Source: CAVTJL01 sp963735065 (GTDB lineage: Bacteria; Pseudomonadota; Alphaproteobacteria; Geminicoccales; Geminicoccaceae). From it: a stretch of 64,000 bases of DNA. Under the pieces are notes generated by a model that saw only the letters and a list, made by a program, of their open reading frames with translations, made no database searches and was not told the origin of the DNA. The DNA lies in assembly GCA_963735065.1 (NCBI GenBank), contig CAVTJL010000004.1, positions 434,001 to 498,000 on the forward strand, written 5' to 3'. The position numbers and the translations under genes are program-made. Below, piece by piece: positions 23,640 to 32,028 of this stretch; position 1 is the first letter of the stretch; each line of letters opens with the position of its first letter.

Positions 23640-26542
23640 GTCAGCGCCTCCGCCAGCACGCGGGCCAGATGGACGGCCTCACGACCGGTGCCGTCGCCGA
23701 TCTGATGGCGACAGCTCGTGCCGTCCGCGACGACGAGCGTGTCGGACGCAGCACCCCGCACTGCCGGCAGCAGGCTCGCCTCAGCCATCGCACGCGAGAC
23801 CTCCTGATGCTCGGGCTCGTAGCCAAAGGCGCCGGCCATGCCGCAGCAGGAGCTCTCGATGGGCGCCACCTCGAGATCCGGCACGAGCTTCAGCGCCGCC
23901 ACGACCGACCCCATGAGCCCGAAAGCCTTCTCGTGGCAGTGGCCGTGGACGAGCGCCCGTCGCTGCTGGAGCGCCCGAAGCGGCAGCTCTGGCGCGCCGG
24001 GTGCCGTGAGGAACTCGGCCAGAAGAAAAGAGCGCTCGGGCAGGAGGCCGGCCTCCGCGGCGGGAAGCAGGGCCGGCAGCTCGTCCCGGAAGGTGAGGAT
24101 GCAGGAGGGCTCGAGGCCGACAATCGGCACGTCCGCCTCGAGGAACGGACGAAGCGCTGTCGCCGTCCGCCGTGCCTCGGCCCTGGCCTCGTCGATGAGC
24201 CCGGCGGCGAGAAAGGTGCGGCCGCAGCACAGTGGGCGCTCGCCGGCGGGCGTGGGATCGATGACCCTGTAGCCTGCCCGCTCGAGAACCCGGTGCGCTG
24301 CGCCAGCGTTCTCCGGCTCGAACCAGGTCGAGAAGGTGTCGGCGAAGAGAACCACGGCACTCCCGGAGGCACCTGCCAGCCCGGACCTGCCTCGCCACGG
24401 CCGCTTCCAACGCGGCAGGCTGCGCCGAGCGCTCAGACCCGTCAGGCGCTCGCCCAGGGCCGGCAGCCCCGGCACACGGTCGCGAAGGTTGAGGAGCGGC
24501 CGCAGGCGCGAGGCGTAGGGCGCATAGCGCGGCAGGTAGGCGATCAGGCGCTGTCGCGGCGAGAGCCCGTGTCGCTGGTGCTGGCGATGCAGGACCTCGA
24601 TCTTCATCCGGGCCATGTCGACGCCCGTCGGGCATTCGCGCTTGCAGGCCTTGCAGGCGACGCAGAGGTCGAGCGCCGACGCCATCTCCTCGGAGGCGAG
24701 CGCATCGGGCCCGAGCTGGCCCGAGAGCGCCTGGCGGAGGACGTTGGCGCGGCCGCGGGTGACGTGCATCTCCTCGCGCGTCGCCCGGAAGCTCGGGCAC
24801 ATCACGCCGCCCGCGGCCTTCCGGCACGCGCCGTTGTTGTTACACATCTCCACCGCACCCAGCATGCCGCCCCAGGCGCTCCAGTCGAGCCCGGCCTCGA
24901 GGGGCACGGCCGCGTAGCCCGGCGGGAAGCGCAGCAGCGTGCGGTCGTCCATGCGCGGCGGACGGACGATCTTCGACGGATCCGTGTTGAAGAGGCCCTG
25001 AGGGTCGAAGGCGTCCTTCACGTCCTCGAAGGCCCGCACGAGCCGGCTGCCGAAGACCCGCTCGTGCCATTCCGAGCGCGAGAGCCCGTCGCCATGCTCG
25101 CCCGAATGGGCGCCCTTGAAGCTGCGGACGAGGTCGATCGCCTCCTCGGCGATCGCTCGCATCGTCTTGACCCCCATCTCCTGCTTGAGATTGAGGATCG
25201 GACGCACATGGAGGCAGCCCACGGAGGCGTGCGCATACCAAGTGCCGCTCGTGCCGTGCCGCGAAAAAACCTCGTTCAGCGCCTCGGTGTAGTCCGCCAG
25301 ATGATCCAGGGGCACGGCGCAGTCCTCGATGAAGGAGACGGGCTTGCCGTCGCCCTTCATGGACATGGCGATGTTGAGCCCGGCGGTCCTGAGCTCGGTG
25401 ATCTGGGCCTGGAGGCCGGCATCGAGCGCGTCGACCACGGCGCCCGGATAGCCCAGCTCGCCCATCAGGTCGTGCAGGCGGCGGAGATCGGCCAGCACCG
25501 GCTCCTTCTCCTCGCCCGCGAACTCGACGAGCAGAAGGGATTCCGGCGCGCCGCGGACGAAGCGCGGCAGGGAGCTGGCGAAAGCCGGGATGGAACGCGC
25601 GAGATCCAGGATGGAGCGGTCGACGAGCTCGACGCAGGTGGGGCCGAGCTTCACGATATGCTGCGCCGCCTCCATGGCGCCGCGGAACGAGGGAAAGTGG
25701 CACACCCCCATGGCCTTGTGCGTCGGCAGGGCGGAGAGCTTGAGCTTGATGCGGGTGAAGTAGGCAAGCGTGCCTTCGGAGCCGACCAGCAGGGAGGCCA
25801 TGTTGTGCCGACCCCGCGGCGCTACGCGGTCGAGATTGTAGCCGCCGACCTGGCGGGCGGTTCTCGGCACGCGGGCGGCGATCTCCTCCGCCTCGCGCTC
25901 GGCGATGCCGCGCACGGTGCGCACGAGGTCGGCATAGGTGCCGCCCACCACCTCGCCCAGGTTGGCCCCGACCTCGCCGAAGCGTGCCGTCTCGCCGTTC
26001 GCGAGCACGGCCTCGATCTCCAGCACATTGTCGACCGAGACGCCGTAGCGAAGCGAGCGGGAGCCGCAGGAGTTGTTGGCCGTCATGCCGCCCAGCGTCG
26101 CCCGCGAGCTGGTCGAGACGTCGACGGGATAGAAGAGGCCTTTTGATCTGAGGGCGCGGTTGAGGTCGTCGAGGACGAGGCCGGGCTCGACCCAGACGGT
26201 GCGGGCCTCCGTGTCCAGCTCGCTCACCCCGGTGAGCCACCGGCTGTTGTCCATGACGAGCGAGCGGCCGACCGTCTGGCCCGCCTGCGAGGTGCCGCCA
26301 CCGCGCGGGATGACCGAGATCTCCTCCTCGCGGGCGATGGCGAGCGCGGCCTCGACGTCGGCCTTTGTCCGCGGCTGGATCACGCCGATGGGCTCGATCT
26401 GATAGATCGAGGCGTCGGTCGCGTAGCGGCCGCGGTCGAAGGCGGAGAAAAGAACCTCGCCTTCGATGGCACCGGCGAGCCTCGAGGCGAGGGCCGGGTC
26501 GCCGATCCTGGAATGGGCGGGACGGATGCTGTGCGTGGCCAC
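23636..26542 (-). CDS. FAD-linked/Fe-S 2-hydroxyacid dehydrogenase (YdiJ / GlcD-GlcF fusion type)
   Basis: 968-aa fusion enzyme. The N-terminal vanillyl-alcohol-oxidase-type FAD domain has PRGGGTSQAGQTVG and TLGGMTANNSCGSRSLRYG. The FAD-oxidase C domain follows. Then come ferredoxin-like Cys (CNNNGACRK and LCVACKACKRECPTGVD) and a C-terminal CCG domain (CCGRTF and ESSCCGMAGAFGYE) as in GlcF. The family oxidises D-2-hydroxyacids (glycolate, lactate, 2-hydroxyglutarate). GTG 26542 is chosen because AAAGGAG lies 11 bases upstream; the frame runs on to 26683 through both operator palindromes, which would be unusual. It is co-transcribed with the GntR regulator. Confidence 0.9.
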   Translation of the reverse strand: MATHSIRPAHSRIGDPALASRLAGAIEGEVLFSAFDRGRYATDASIYQIEPIGVIQPRTKADVEAALAIAREEEISVIPRGGGTSQAGQTVGRSLVMDNSRWLTGVSELDTEARTVWVEPGLVLDDLNRALRSKGLFYPVDVSTSSRATLGGMTANNSCGSRSLRYGVSVDNVLEIEAVLANGETARFGEVGANLGEVVGGTYADLVRTVRGIAEREAEEIAARVPRTARQVGGYNLDRVAPRGRHNMASLLVGSEGTLAYFTRIKLKLSALPTHKAMGVCHFPSFRGAMEAAQHIVKLGPTCVELVDRSILDLARSIPAFASSLPRFVRGAPESLLLVEFAGEEKEPVLADLRRLHDLMGELGYPGAVVDALDAGLQAQITELRTAGLNIAMSMKGDGKPVSFIEDCAVPLDHLADYTEALNEVFSRHGTSGTWYAHASVGCLHVRPILNLKQEMGVKTMRAIAEEAIDLVRSFKGAHSGEHGDGLSRSEWHERVFGSRLVRAFEDVKDAFDPQGLFNTDPSKIVRPPRMDDRTLLRFPPGYAAVPLEAGLDWSAWGGMLGAVEMCNNNGACRKAAGGVMCPSFRATREEMHVTRGRANVLRQALSGQLGPDALASEEMASALDLCVACKACKRECPTGVDMARMKIEVLHRQHQRHGLSPRQRLIAYLPRYAPYASRLRPLLNLRDRVPGLPALGERLTGLSARRSLPRWKRPWRGRSGLAGASGSAVVLFADTFSTWFEPENAGAAHRVLERAGYRVIDPTPAGERPLCCGRTFLAAGLIDEARAEARRTATALRPFLEADVPIVGLEPSCILTFRDELPALLPAAEAGLLPERSFLLAEFLTAPGAPELPLRALQQRRALVHGHCHEKAFGLMGSVVAALKLVPDLEVAPIESSCCGMAGAFGYEPEHQEVSRAMAEASLLPAVRGAASDTLVVADGTSCRHQIGDGTGREAVHLARVLAEALT

Positions 26543-26576
26543 GGCCGAGCGGACTCCTTTGTGCCTTGGTCCTGAG

Positions 26577-26588
26577 TTTGCATGCAAA
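26577..26588. promoter_or_regulatory. Palindromic operator, proximal to dehydrogenase gene (probable GntR site)
   Basis: TTTGCATGCAAA, a perfect 12-bp palindrome in the divergent promoter region. The same core TTGCATGCAA recurs 96 bp away. It lies 35 bp upstream of the dehydrogenase GTG. The encoded FadR-type regulator is the obvious candidate ligand; binding is inferred. Confidence 0.65.
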
Positions 26589-26632
26589 AGGCCAGCCCCG
26601 CAATCTCGGTGCCGAGAACCAGGCCTATGGGC

Positions 26633-26638
26633 TTGACA
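26633..26638 (+). promoter_or_regulatory. TTGACA -35-like hexamer before aminotransferase
   Basis: TTGACA lies between the two palindromes, and the second palindrome overlaps the region where polymerase would sit for rightward transcription. No clear -10 box is seen at 17 bases, so the promoter assignment is weak. Confidence 0.3.
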
Positions 26639-26673
26639 GCCGTCTCCCACCGGCACAGCCTTACGGTCCAGTT

Positions 26674-26683
26674 TTGCATGCAA
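26674..26683. promoter_or_regulatory. Palindromic operator, proximal to aminotransferase gene (probable GntR site)
   Basis: TTGCATGCAA, a perfect 10-bp palindrome and second copy of the core at 26578-26587. It lies 35 bp before the aminotransferase ATG, mirroring the distance of the first copy from the dehydrogenase start. That symmetry suggests coordinate repression of both directions. Confidence 0.65.
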
Positions 26684-26718
26684 GATGCCACGCTACGGCG
26701 GCATCGAAGGAGACGGGG

Positions 26719-27912
26719 ATGGGACGCCCAGCCGGCCGGCATTTCCTCCAGATTCCCGGGCCGACGAATGTCCCGGACCGGGTGCTCCGGGCGATCGACC
26801 GACCCACCATCGATCATCGCGGTCCCGAGTTCCGCGAGCTGGGCCTGGCCGTCCTCGATGGGATCAAGAAGATCTTCCAGACGAGCGGGCCGGTCGTGAT
26901 CTTCCCGGCCTCGGGCACCGGCGCCTGGGAGGCGGCCCTCGTCAACACGCTCTCGCCCGGCGACCGGGTGCTGATGTACGAGACCGGCCACTTCGCGTCG
27001 CTCTGGCAGGAGATGGCGCGGCGCCTGGGCCTGGCGCCGGAGTTCCTGGACGGCGACTGGCGCACCGGTGCTGATCCCGCGCGGATCGAGGCAGCGCTGG
27101 CCGAGGATCGGGATCATACGATCAAGGCCGTCTGCGTCGTCCACAACGAGACCTCGACCGGCGTCACCTCGCGCATCCCCGAGGTGAGGGCGGCGATCGA
27201 CCGGGCGAAGCACCCGGCGCTGCTCATGGTCGACACGATCAGCTCGCTGGGCTCGATCGACTATCGTCACGAGGCGTGGGGCGTGGACGTCACGGTGGGC
27301 GGCTCGCAGAAGGGCCTGATGCTGCCCCCGGGGCTGAGCTTCAATGCCATCAGCGACAAGGCGCTGGCCGCGCAGAAGAGCTCGCACATGCCCAGGTCCT
27401 ACTGGGACTGGGGCCCGATGCTCGCCAATAACGCGCAGGGCTTCTTTCCCTACACGCCCGCAACGAACCTTCTTTACGGCCTGAAGGAGGCGATCGACAT
27501 GCTCCTCGAGGAGGGGCTGGCGAACGTCTTCGCGCGGCACACGCGGCACGCCGAGGCAACGCGGCGCGCGGTACGGGCCTGGGGCCTGGAGGTGCTGGCG
27601 AGCAATCCGGCTGAGTATTCCTCGGCGCTCACGGCCGTGCTCGCGCCCGAGGGCATCGACGCCGATGTGGTTCGCAAGGTCATCCTCGAGCGCTTCGACA
27701 TGTCGCTCGGCACCGGCCTGGGCAGGCTCAAGGGCCGGGTCTTCCGGATCGGCCATCTGGGTGATTTCAACGATCTCACCCTCATGGGCACGCTTGCCGG
27801 CGTCGAGATGGGCCTCCGGCTGGCAGGGCTGAAGGATGCCGGCCGGGGCGTGGATGCCGCGATGGAGCATCTTTTGGGCATGCCGCCCTCGCAGACCGCC
27901 CGCGCCGCGTAG
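26719..27912 (+). CDS. Serine-glyoxylate / alanine-glyoxylate-type aminotransferase
   Basis: 397-aa class V PLP enzyme. HFLQIPGPTNVP is the typical N-terminus. VCVVHNETSTGV, MVDTISSLGSIDY (Asp to PLP nitrogen) and GGSQKGLMLPPG with the Schiff-base Lys follow. The C-terminal FRIGHLGDFND is typical of serine-glyoxylate transaminases. It amino-transfers to glyoxylate or a similar 2-oxoacid. ATG 26719 has GAAGGAG seven bases upstream. It is divergent from a hydroxyacid dehydrogenase that could supply the 2-oxoacid, and leads into TRAP transporter genes 45 bp downstream, suggesting import, oxidation, then transamination. Confidence 0.9.
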   Translation: MGRPAGRHFLQIPGPTNVPDRVLRAIDRPTIDHRGPEFRELGLAVLDGIKKIFQTSGPVVIFPASGTGAWEAALVNTLSPGDRVLMYETGHFASLWQEMARRLGLAPEFLDGDWRTGADPARIEAALAEDRDHTIKAVCVVHNETSTGVTSRIPEVRAAIDRAKHPALLMVDTISSLGSIDYRHEAWGVDVTVGGSQKGLMLPPGLSFNAISDKALAAQKSSHMPRSYWDWGPMLANNAQGFFPYTPATNLLYGLKEAIDMLLEEGLANVFARHTRHAEATRRAVRAWGLEVLASNPAEYSSALTAVLAPEGIDADVVRKVILERFDMSLGTGLGRLKGRVFRIGHLGDFNDLTLMGTLAGVEMGLRLAGLKDAGRGVDAAMEHLLGMPPSQTARAA

Positions 27913-27957
27913 CGCAGGCTGCTCAACCAGAGAAAACCAGCAATGGGAGGCTGGACA

Positions 27958-28944
27958 ATGATCATCACACGGCGCGCTTTTCTGGGCTCGACTGCCGCAG
28001 CTGGCCTTGCCGCCTCGTTGCCCGCGAGGGCGGCGAGCGAGATCACGCTCGGCCATGTGGGCGAGCCGGGCTCGCTCTTCGACCAGTCCTGCCAGAAGTT
28101 CGCAGAGGCTGCGAACGCCAAGCTGGGCGGTGCCGCCAAGGTCACCGTCTACGGCTCGAGCCAGCTCGGCAGCGATTCCGAGATGCTGAAGAAGCTCAAG
28201 CTCGGCACGGTCGACCTGGCGCTGCCGTCGAGCGTGATGTCCTCTGTCGTCGACGAGTTCGGCCTCTTCGAGATGCCCTACCTCGTCAAGGACCGCGACC
28301 ACATGCGCCGGATCCGCGAGCAGATCGTGCTGCCGGAGCTGGCGCCTCTTGCCCTCAAGCGCGGCTATCGCGTGCTGGGCGTGTGGGAGAACGGCTTTCG
28401 CCAGATCACCAACAACAAGCGACCGATCAAGGTGCCGGGCGACCTCGAGGGCGTGAAGCTCCGGGTGCCCAAAGGCGTATGGCGGGTCAAGATGTTCCAG
28501 GCCTACGGCGCCAACCCGAGCCCGATGGCCTTCTCCGAGGTCTTCGTGGCGCTGCAGACGGGCGTCATGGACGGCGAGGAGAACCCGCTGGCCCAGATCT
28601 ATCCCGCGCGCTTCTACGAGGTGCAGAAATATCTCTCGATGTCGGGCCACGTCTACACGCCGGCCTACCTCGTGGCCGGGCGCAGCTGGGGCCGCTTCGA
28701 TGAGAAGGTGCAAAAGGCGCTGAGCGAGGCCGCCATGGAGACCCAGGATCCCATCCTCGATCTGGGCGCCAAGCTCGACGACGAGCTCCTGGGCAAGCTC
28801 AAGGAGCAGAAGATGGAGGTCAACGACGTCGACAAGCAGGCCTTCATCGACAAGAGCCAGGGCATCTACGAGGGGTTCGCCAAGGAGGTCCCGGCAGCCA
28901 AGGCGATGATCGCCAAGGCGCAGTCGCTCGCTTCCGCCTCCTGA
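27958..28944 (+). CDS. TRAP transporter substrate-binding protein (DctP family)
   Basis: 328-aa periplasmic solute-binding protein. An N-terminal twin-Arg signal (ITRRAFLGSTAAAG, cleavage around ARA-A) is visible. SQLGSDSEMLKKLKLGTVDLAL and LRVPKGVWRVKMFQAYGANPSP carry the conserved Arg region that binds the carboxylate. ALQTGVMDGEENPL is typical of the family. ATG 27958 follows GGGAGG by seven bases. With the downstream DctQ and DctM it forms a complete transporter for an organic acid, probably a hydroxyacid by context. Confidence 0.92.
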   Translation: MIITRRAFLGSTAAAGLAASLPARAASEITLGHVGEPGSLFDQSCQKFAEAANAKLGGAAKVTVYGSSQLGSDSEMLKKLKLGTVDLALPSSVMSSVVDEFGLFEMPYLVKDRDHMRRIREQIVLPELAPLALKRGYRVLGVWENGFRQITNNKRPIKVPGDLEGVKLRVPKGVWRVKMFQAYGANPSPMAFSEVFVALQTGVMDGEENPLAQIYPARFYEVQKYLSMSGHVYTPAYLVAGRSWGRFDEKVQKALSEAAMETQDPILDLGAKLDDELLGKLKEQKMEVNDVDKQAFIDKSQGIYEGFAKEVPAAKAMIAKAQSLASAS

Positions 28945-28965
28945 TCGGCCCGGGTCCAGCCGGCG

Positions 28966-29547
28966 GTGATCGAGCGTCTGCGTGGCGCCTTCGAGGCGCT
29001 CCTCGAGTGGATCGTCCTCCTTCTCGTGGTGGCACTTACTCTTCTCATCATCGCCGGCTTCGTCTTCCGCTACCTCGGCCACGCGCTCAGCTGGTATGAC
29101 GAGGTGGCCTCGGTGGGTCTGGCCTGGCTCACCTACTACGGAGCTGCCCTGGCGGCCGTGAAGGGCGCCCATATCGGCTTTCCGGGGCTCGTCAACGCCC
29201 TGCCGCGCAATCTCCGGGTAGCCCTCACCCTCCTCGCCGAAGCCGTCGTCTTCGCGTTCTTCGCGGTGCTGGCCTGGACCGGCTGGCAGGTGCTGGACGT
29301 GCTAGGCGGCGACACGCTCATCAGCCTGCCCTCGGTCCCCTTGCGCCTCACCCAGTCCGTGATCCCGATCGGCGCCGTCCTCTTCATCATCGCCGAAGCG
29401 CTGCGCCTGCCACGGCTCCTCGAGGAGGCGAGGGGGGAGGGCTTCGTCGATCACGAGATCGAGGAGGCGCTGGCCGAGGTCGAGAACGAGGATGGCGCGC
29501 CGCAGAGAACGAAGGGTGGCCGGACCATGCAGGGGGCAGCGCGTTGA
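28966..29547 (+). CDS. TRAP transporter small permease (DctQ family)
   Basis: 193-aa four-helix membrane subunit of the TRAP transporter. Helices include WIVLLLVVALTLLIIAGFVF, LAWLTYYGAALAAVKGAHIG and AVVFAFFAVLAW. It starts at GTG 28966, 21 bp after DctP, and its stop overlaps the DctM start by 4 bp. The C-terminal 40 residues are charged and cytoplasmic. Confidence 0.9.
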   Translation: MIERLRGAFEALLEWIVLLLVVALTLLIIAGFVFRYLGHALSWYDEVASVGLAWLTYYGAALAAVKGAHIGFPGLVNALPRNLRVALTLLAEAVVFAFFAVLAWTGWQVLDVLGGDTLISLPSVPLRLTQSVIPIGAVLFIIAEALRLPRLLEEARGEGFVDHEIEEALAEVENEDGAPQRTKGGRTMQGAAR

Positions 29548-30833
29548 GCATCGTTCTCATGCTGGTCGGCCTCTTCGCCCTCGTTCTCATCAACGTGCCG
29601 GTAGCTGTGGCGCTGGGCGTCGTGGCGGTGCTGGCGGTCGTCATCATCCAGGGCCCGGACATGCTGCCCAACGTGGCGCTCGTCATGTTCGAGGGCGCCA
29701 CCAACTTCCCGCTGCTCGCGATCCCGCTCTTCATTCTCGCGGGTGCGATCATGAACGCCTCCTCGATCTCGAGGCGGCTCATCGACTTCGCCTCTGCGCT
29801 CCTGGGCTTCATCCGCGGCGGCCTGTCGATCGTGACGATCGGCAGCTCGATGTTCTTCGCCGAGATCTCGGGCTCGGCCGTGGCCGGTGTGGCGGCGCTC
29901 GGGACCATCCTGATCCCGGCCATGCGCTCCAAGGGCTATTCGCCGGAGTATGCCGCTGCGATCTGTTCCTCCTCCTCGAGCCTCGCCATCATCATCCCGC
30001 CCTCGATTCCCATGATCCTCTATGCGGTCATGGCAGAGCAGTCGGTCGTGAAGATGTTCGTGGCCGGCATTCTTCCGGGTGTCGTCGGGGCCTTCGGTCT
30101 GGCGCTCGCCGCCTACGTCATCGCCCGTCGGCGCGACTTTCCGGTCGAGCAGGCCTTCAGCCCGACCCGGCTCTGGCACGCCACCAAGGAGGCCGCCTGG
30201 GCTTTTCTTCTACCGGTCATCATCCTGGGCGGCATCTTCGGCGGGCTCGTCACGGCGACCGAGGGGGCTGGCCTCGCCGTGGCGGCAGCGCTCTTCATCA
30301 GTGTGGTCATCTATCGGGAGCTGGACCTCCGCAAGCTCAAGCGGGCCTGCATCGACGGCGGCGTGCAGACCGCCGTCGTCATGCTCCTGGTCGCCGCCTC
30401 GGCGCTGATCGGCGTGTTCCTCACCGAGGCTCAGCTTCCCCAGCAGCTTGCCCACTCCATCAGCGCCATCACGACGAACAAATATGCGGTGCTGGCGCTC
30501 CTGAACGTCTTCTTCCTCCTCCTCGGCATGTTCCTGCACTCGGCGGCGGCCATCATCCTGGTCGTGCCGATCGTGATGCCGCTCGTCACGGCGGTCGGGA
30601 TCGACCCCATCCATTTCGGCCTCGTCGTGACCTTGAACCTCGCCATCGGCCAGCAGACGCCGCCGGTCGCGAGCGTGCTGATAGCCGCCTGCTCGATCGC
30701 CAAGACGGACATCTGGGAGACGACCAAGACGAACCTCGCCTTCATCGGCGTGCTCGTGGTCGTCCTGCTTCTGTGCACCTATGTGCCGTTCGTGTCGCTG
30801 GCGCTCGTCCGCCTCTTCTACGGCGCCGCCTGA
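29544..30833 (+). CDS. TRAP transporter large permease (DctM family)
   Basis: 429-aa, about 12 TM helices; the Na+-coupled translocating subunit. Conserved blocks are NFPLLAIPLFILAGAIMN, FAEISGSAVAGVAALGTI, SSSLAIIIPPSIPMILYAV and NLAIGQQTPPVAS. A TTG start overlapping the DctQ stop is inferred from phase and family N-terminus. It is the last gene of the aminotransferase/TRAP operon; a GC-rich hairpin follows at 30877. Confidence 0.92.
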   Translation: MSIVLMLVGLFALVLINVPVAVALGVVAVLAVVIIQGPDMLPNVALVMFEGATNFPLLAIPLFILAGAIMNASSISRRLIDFASALLGFIRGGLSIVTIGSSMFFAEISGSAVAGVAALGTILIPAMRSKGYSPEYAAAICSSSSSLAIIIPPSIPMILYAVMAEQSVVKMFVAGILPGVVGAFGLALAAYVIARRRDFPVEQAFSPTRLWHATKEAAWAFLLPVIILGGIFGGLVTATEGAGLAVAAALFISVVIYRELDLRKLKRACIDGGVQTAVVMLLVAASALIGVFLTEAQLPQQLAHSISAITTNKYAVLALLNVFFLLLGMFLHSAAAIILVVPIVMPLVTAVGIDPIHFGLVVTLNLAIGQQTPPVASVLIAACSIAKTDIWETTKTNLAFIGVLVVVLLLCTYVPFVSLALVRLFYGAA

Positions 30834-30876
30834 TCGGGCTTCGCTGACCGGGCTGGAATCGGCCCTGCACCGGGAG

Positions 30877-30898
30877 CCGGCACCCTGGGCGGTGCCGG
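30877..30898 (+). terminator. Possible terminator hairpin after the TRAP operon
   Basis: CCGGCACC, six-base loop, GGTGCCGG: a perfect 8-bp GC stem 44 bp after the DctM stop. The bases that follow (acgttccttg) give only a poor U tract, so it may not terminate efficiently. Confidence 0.35.
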
Positions 30899-30997
30899 AC
30901 GTTCCTTGCAGCGAGACATCCAGGACTCGCAATTCTGTCTGCTTCGATAGGGAAGAAGACATCGCCGATCGCGAGCCTTGCCGACAAAGGATCCCCG

Positions 30998-31492
30998 ATG
31001 CCCTTCCGCCGTGCCCTTCTTTCCCTGATTCTTCTGCTCGCTGCGCTGACCTCCGCCTCGGCCTCGGCCGCGGTCGTCGGCGAGTTCGGTACCGACTGGA
31101 CCGGCAACGACATTGTCGTCGAGGCCATCGCCGATCCGAAGGTGGCGGGCGTCACCTGCCATCTGACCTATTTCAGCCGCGGCCTCATCGACCGGCTGTG
31201 GCAGGGCAACATCTTCGAGGACCCCTCGAACGCGTCGATCGCCTGCCGCCAGACAGGGCCCATCAAGATCGGTGACATCGACCTCGCCAAGGATGGCGAG
31301 GAGATCTTCAGCCAACGCCAGAGCCTGATCTTCAAGCACCTGTCGGTGCGGCGGATCTACGACAAGACGAGCGACAGCCTCATCTACGTCGCCTACTCGC
31401 GGCAGGTGAAGCTCGCGAGCGCCAAGATGTCGGTCTCGACCGTGCCCTTGTGGAACGCCCAGGCGGCCTGGGAGAAGGGCAAGCCCGACTGA
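30998..31492 (+). CDS. creA: CreA family periplasmic protein
   Basis: 164-aa secreted protein with a Sec signal (RALLSLILLLAALTSASASA). The mature part follows the CreA pattern: VGEFGTDWTGNDIVVEAIADPKV (opening), GVTCHLTYF, ASIACRQTGPI, LIFKHLSVRRIYD and LIYVAYSRQ. Two Cys (in GVTCHL and IACRQ) may form a disulfide. Function in the family is unknown. It is a monocistronic gene between the TRAP operon and the convergent thioesterase. Confidence 0.85.
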   Translation: MPFRRALLSLILLLAALTSASASAAVVGEFGTDWTGNDIVVEAIADPKVAGVTCHLTYFSRGLIDRLWQGNIFEDPSNASIACRQTGPIKIGDIDLAKDGEEIFSQRQSLIFKHLSVRRIYDKTSDSLIYVAYSRQVKLASAKMSVSTVPLWNAQAAWEKGKPD

Positions 31493-31512
31493 TCGGGCCT
31501 CTCTTCGCGAGG

Positions 31513-32028
31513 TCAGACGTCGAGCACCATGCAGCTCGTCTGACCGTGGGCATAGAGCTTGCCGTCCAGGGCGCCGATGAGCCGGCCTTCGGCGGTTGCG
31601 AGGCGGCGGCCGACGTGAAGCACGGCGGCCTCGGCCCTCACCGCCCCCGTGGCGGCGGTGAGGGCGCGGACGTAGCGGATCGAGAGCTCGGTCGTGGTGT
31701 GGCTGCGGCCTGCGGGCAGGGCGCTGATCACCGAGCAGCCCATGGCGCTGTCGAGGAGGGTCGCCGCCCATCCGCCGTGCACGGTGCCCTGGAGGTTGTA
31801 GGCATACTGCGCAGGCTGGCCCTCGAAGACGACCCGCCCACTGGCGACCTCGACGAGGCGTGCGTCGAGCGTCGCCGCCATGGGCGCCATCGGCAAGGCG
31901 CCGGACAGGAGCCGCTGCATGATCTCGAGGCCCGAGAGATGCCGAAGCCCGGACCAGTCGAGGAGGCAGGGATCGAAGACGTAGCGGCGCTCGACCCCCG
32001 CCGCCTCCGCGTCCGCCCGCTCGCTCAT
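31513..32028 (-). CDS. PaaI-family hotdog acyl-CoA thioesterase
   Basis: 171-aa hotdog-fold thioesterase. The active-site region is LQGTVHGGWAATLLDSAMG, with the following TTELSIRYVR strand and HVGRRLATAEGRL. It likely hydrolyses aryl- or acyl-CoA esters. Its ATG overlaps the acyl-CoA dehydrogenase stop by 4 bp (ATGA), so the two are made together and may act on the same degradation route. Confidence 0.87.
   Translation of the reverse strand: MSERADAEAAGVERRYVFDPCLLDWSGLRHLSGLEIMQRLLSGALPMAPMAATLDARLVEVASGRVVFEGQPAQYAYNLQGTVHGGWAATLLDSAMGCSVISALPAGRSHTTTELSIRYVRALTAATGAVRAEAAVLHVGRRLATAEGRLIGALDGKLYAHGQTSCMVLDV

Noticed and set aside
23669..26146. 825-codon frame antisense to the FAD/Fe-S dehydrogenase
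   Set aside because: No recognisable domain; it mirrors a well-conserved gene on the minus strand, as is usual in GC-rich DNA.
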